Below, in pieces: positions 63,770 to 64,000 of a stretch of DNA of 64,000 bases. Position numbers and translations under genes: made by a program. The stretch comes from Martinezella miluonensis (GTDB taxonomy: Bacteria > Pseudomonadota > Alphaproteobacteria > Rhizobiales > Rhizobiaceae), in NCBI RefSeq assembly GCF_900094545.1, contig NZ_FMAH01000003.1:247423-311422 (forward strand), given 5' to 3'. Every line of letters starts with the position of its first letter. Position 1 is the first letter of the stretch. The notes beneath the pieces were generated by a model. It ran no database searches. It saw only the letters and a program-made list of their open reading frames with translations, and had not been told where the DNA came from.

Positions 63770-64000
63770 ATGGGATACATTTCAGGGACTGATCGGGGTC
63801 AGACGTCGCTGTTGCCAGCCCGGATCGAGGATTACGTTGCGGCAGATGCTGCGGTGCGGGTGATCGATGCCTTTGTCGATGGGCTTGATGTTGCGCAGCT
63901 CGGATTCAGGCGAGCGGTTGAGGCCTCGACAGGTCGTCCCCCCTACGATCCGCGTGATCTGCTGAAGCTCTACATCTACGGCTATTTCAACGAGGTGCGC
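63770..64000 (+). mobile_element. IS1182-family transposase (5' part, runs off the window)
   Basis: The first 77 codons of a transposase. MGYISGTDRGQTSLLPARIE, DYVAADAAVRVIDAFVDGLD and GRPPYDPRDLLKLYIYGYFN are the conserved N-terminal (DUF772) region of IS1182/IS5-type transposases. ATG at 63770. The frame is open to the right edge. Insertion here is about 350 bases upstream of the ndvB start. Confidence 0.88.

Overview
The window reads as a stretch of chromosome or large replicon from an alphaproteobacterium of the Rhizobiaceae (Rhizobium/Agrobacterium type). The evidence is a 2835-residue cyclic beta-1,2-glucan synthase (NdvB/ChvB), a fused-PhaAB Mrp/Pha K+/H+ antiporter operon, a RopA/Omp2b-type porin, a BTLCP transglutaminase-like protein, and dense, GC-rich coding with many ATGA overlaps. 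No tRNA, rRNA or CRISPR array was seen. Everything here was read by eye; no database search was run, and comparisons with known families are from memory.

1-9.0 kb: a minus-strand operon for a dipeptide/opine-type ABC transporter (two permeases, a fused double ATPase, the start of a solute-binding protein) with a hydantoinase/oxoprolinase and a DUF917 protein, divergent from a large LuxR-type ATPase regulator. 9.0-15.0 kb: phaAB-C-D-E-F-G antiporter operon. 15.1-18.4 kb: small accessory genes (XRE regulator, decayed cytochrome b561, APH-type kinase, GNAT, VOC, NUDIX). 18.6-27.8 kb: DhaK-DhaL fusion kinase, a 2-oxoglutarate/Fe(II) oxygenase-like protein, a P450 with its 2Fe-2S ferredoxin, an AraC regulator, a CDF-fold protein, an acyltransferase and a methyltransferase.

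28-43 kb is a phosphonate region and the most interesting part. A PhnF-like GntR regulator is divergent from a carbohydrate-type (CUT1) importer lacking its ATPase, a PfkB sugar kinase and then phnGHIJKLM. The PhnJ here has one cysteine (Cys248). The four cysteines known in E. coli PhnJ, three binding the 4Fe-4S cluster and one catalytic, are otherwise absent, while the fold, the glycyl-radical Gly region and the gene order are kept. phnCDE, phnN and phnP are missing from the cluster. Three inverted CATTCGRATG-type sites mark phnF, the transporter and phnG as one regulon. Next to it are a sterol-desaturase-type protein and a second phosphonate module (LysR regulator, FAD-dependent oxidoreductase, phosphonoacetaldehyde hydrolase PhnX), followed by the decayed end of an ABC permease that resembles aminoethylphosphonate permeases.

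43-64 kb: LysE exporter, AraC regulator with a fosmidomycin-resistance-like MFS pump, a gene-poor stretch, BTLCP protein, a frameshifted RelE/ParE-type toxin, a two-component system, an L,D-transpeptidase lipoprotein, the porin with a clear terminator, a GreA-like factor, a DUF1801 protein and ndvB. The window ends inside an IS1182-family transposase.
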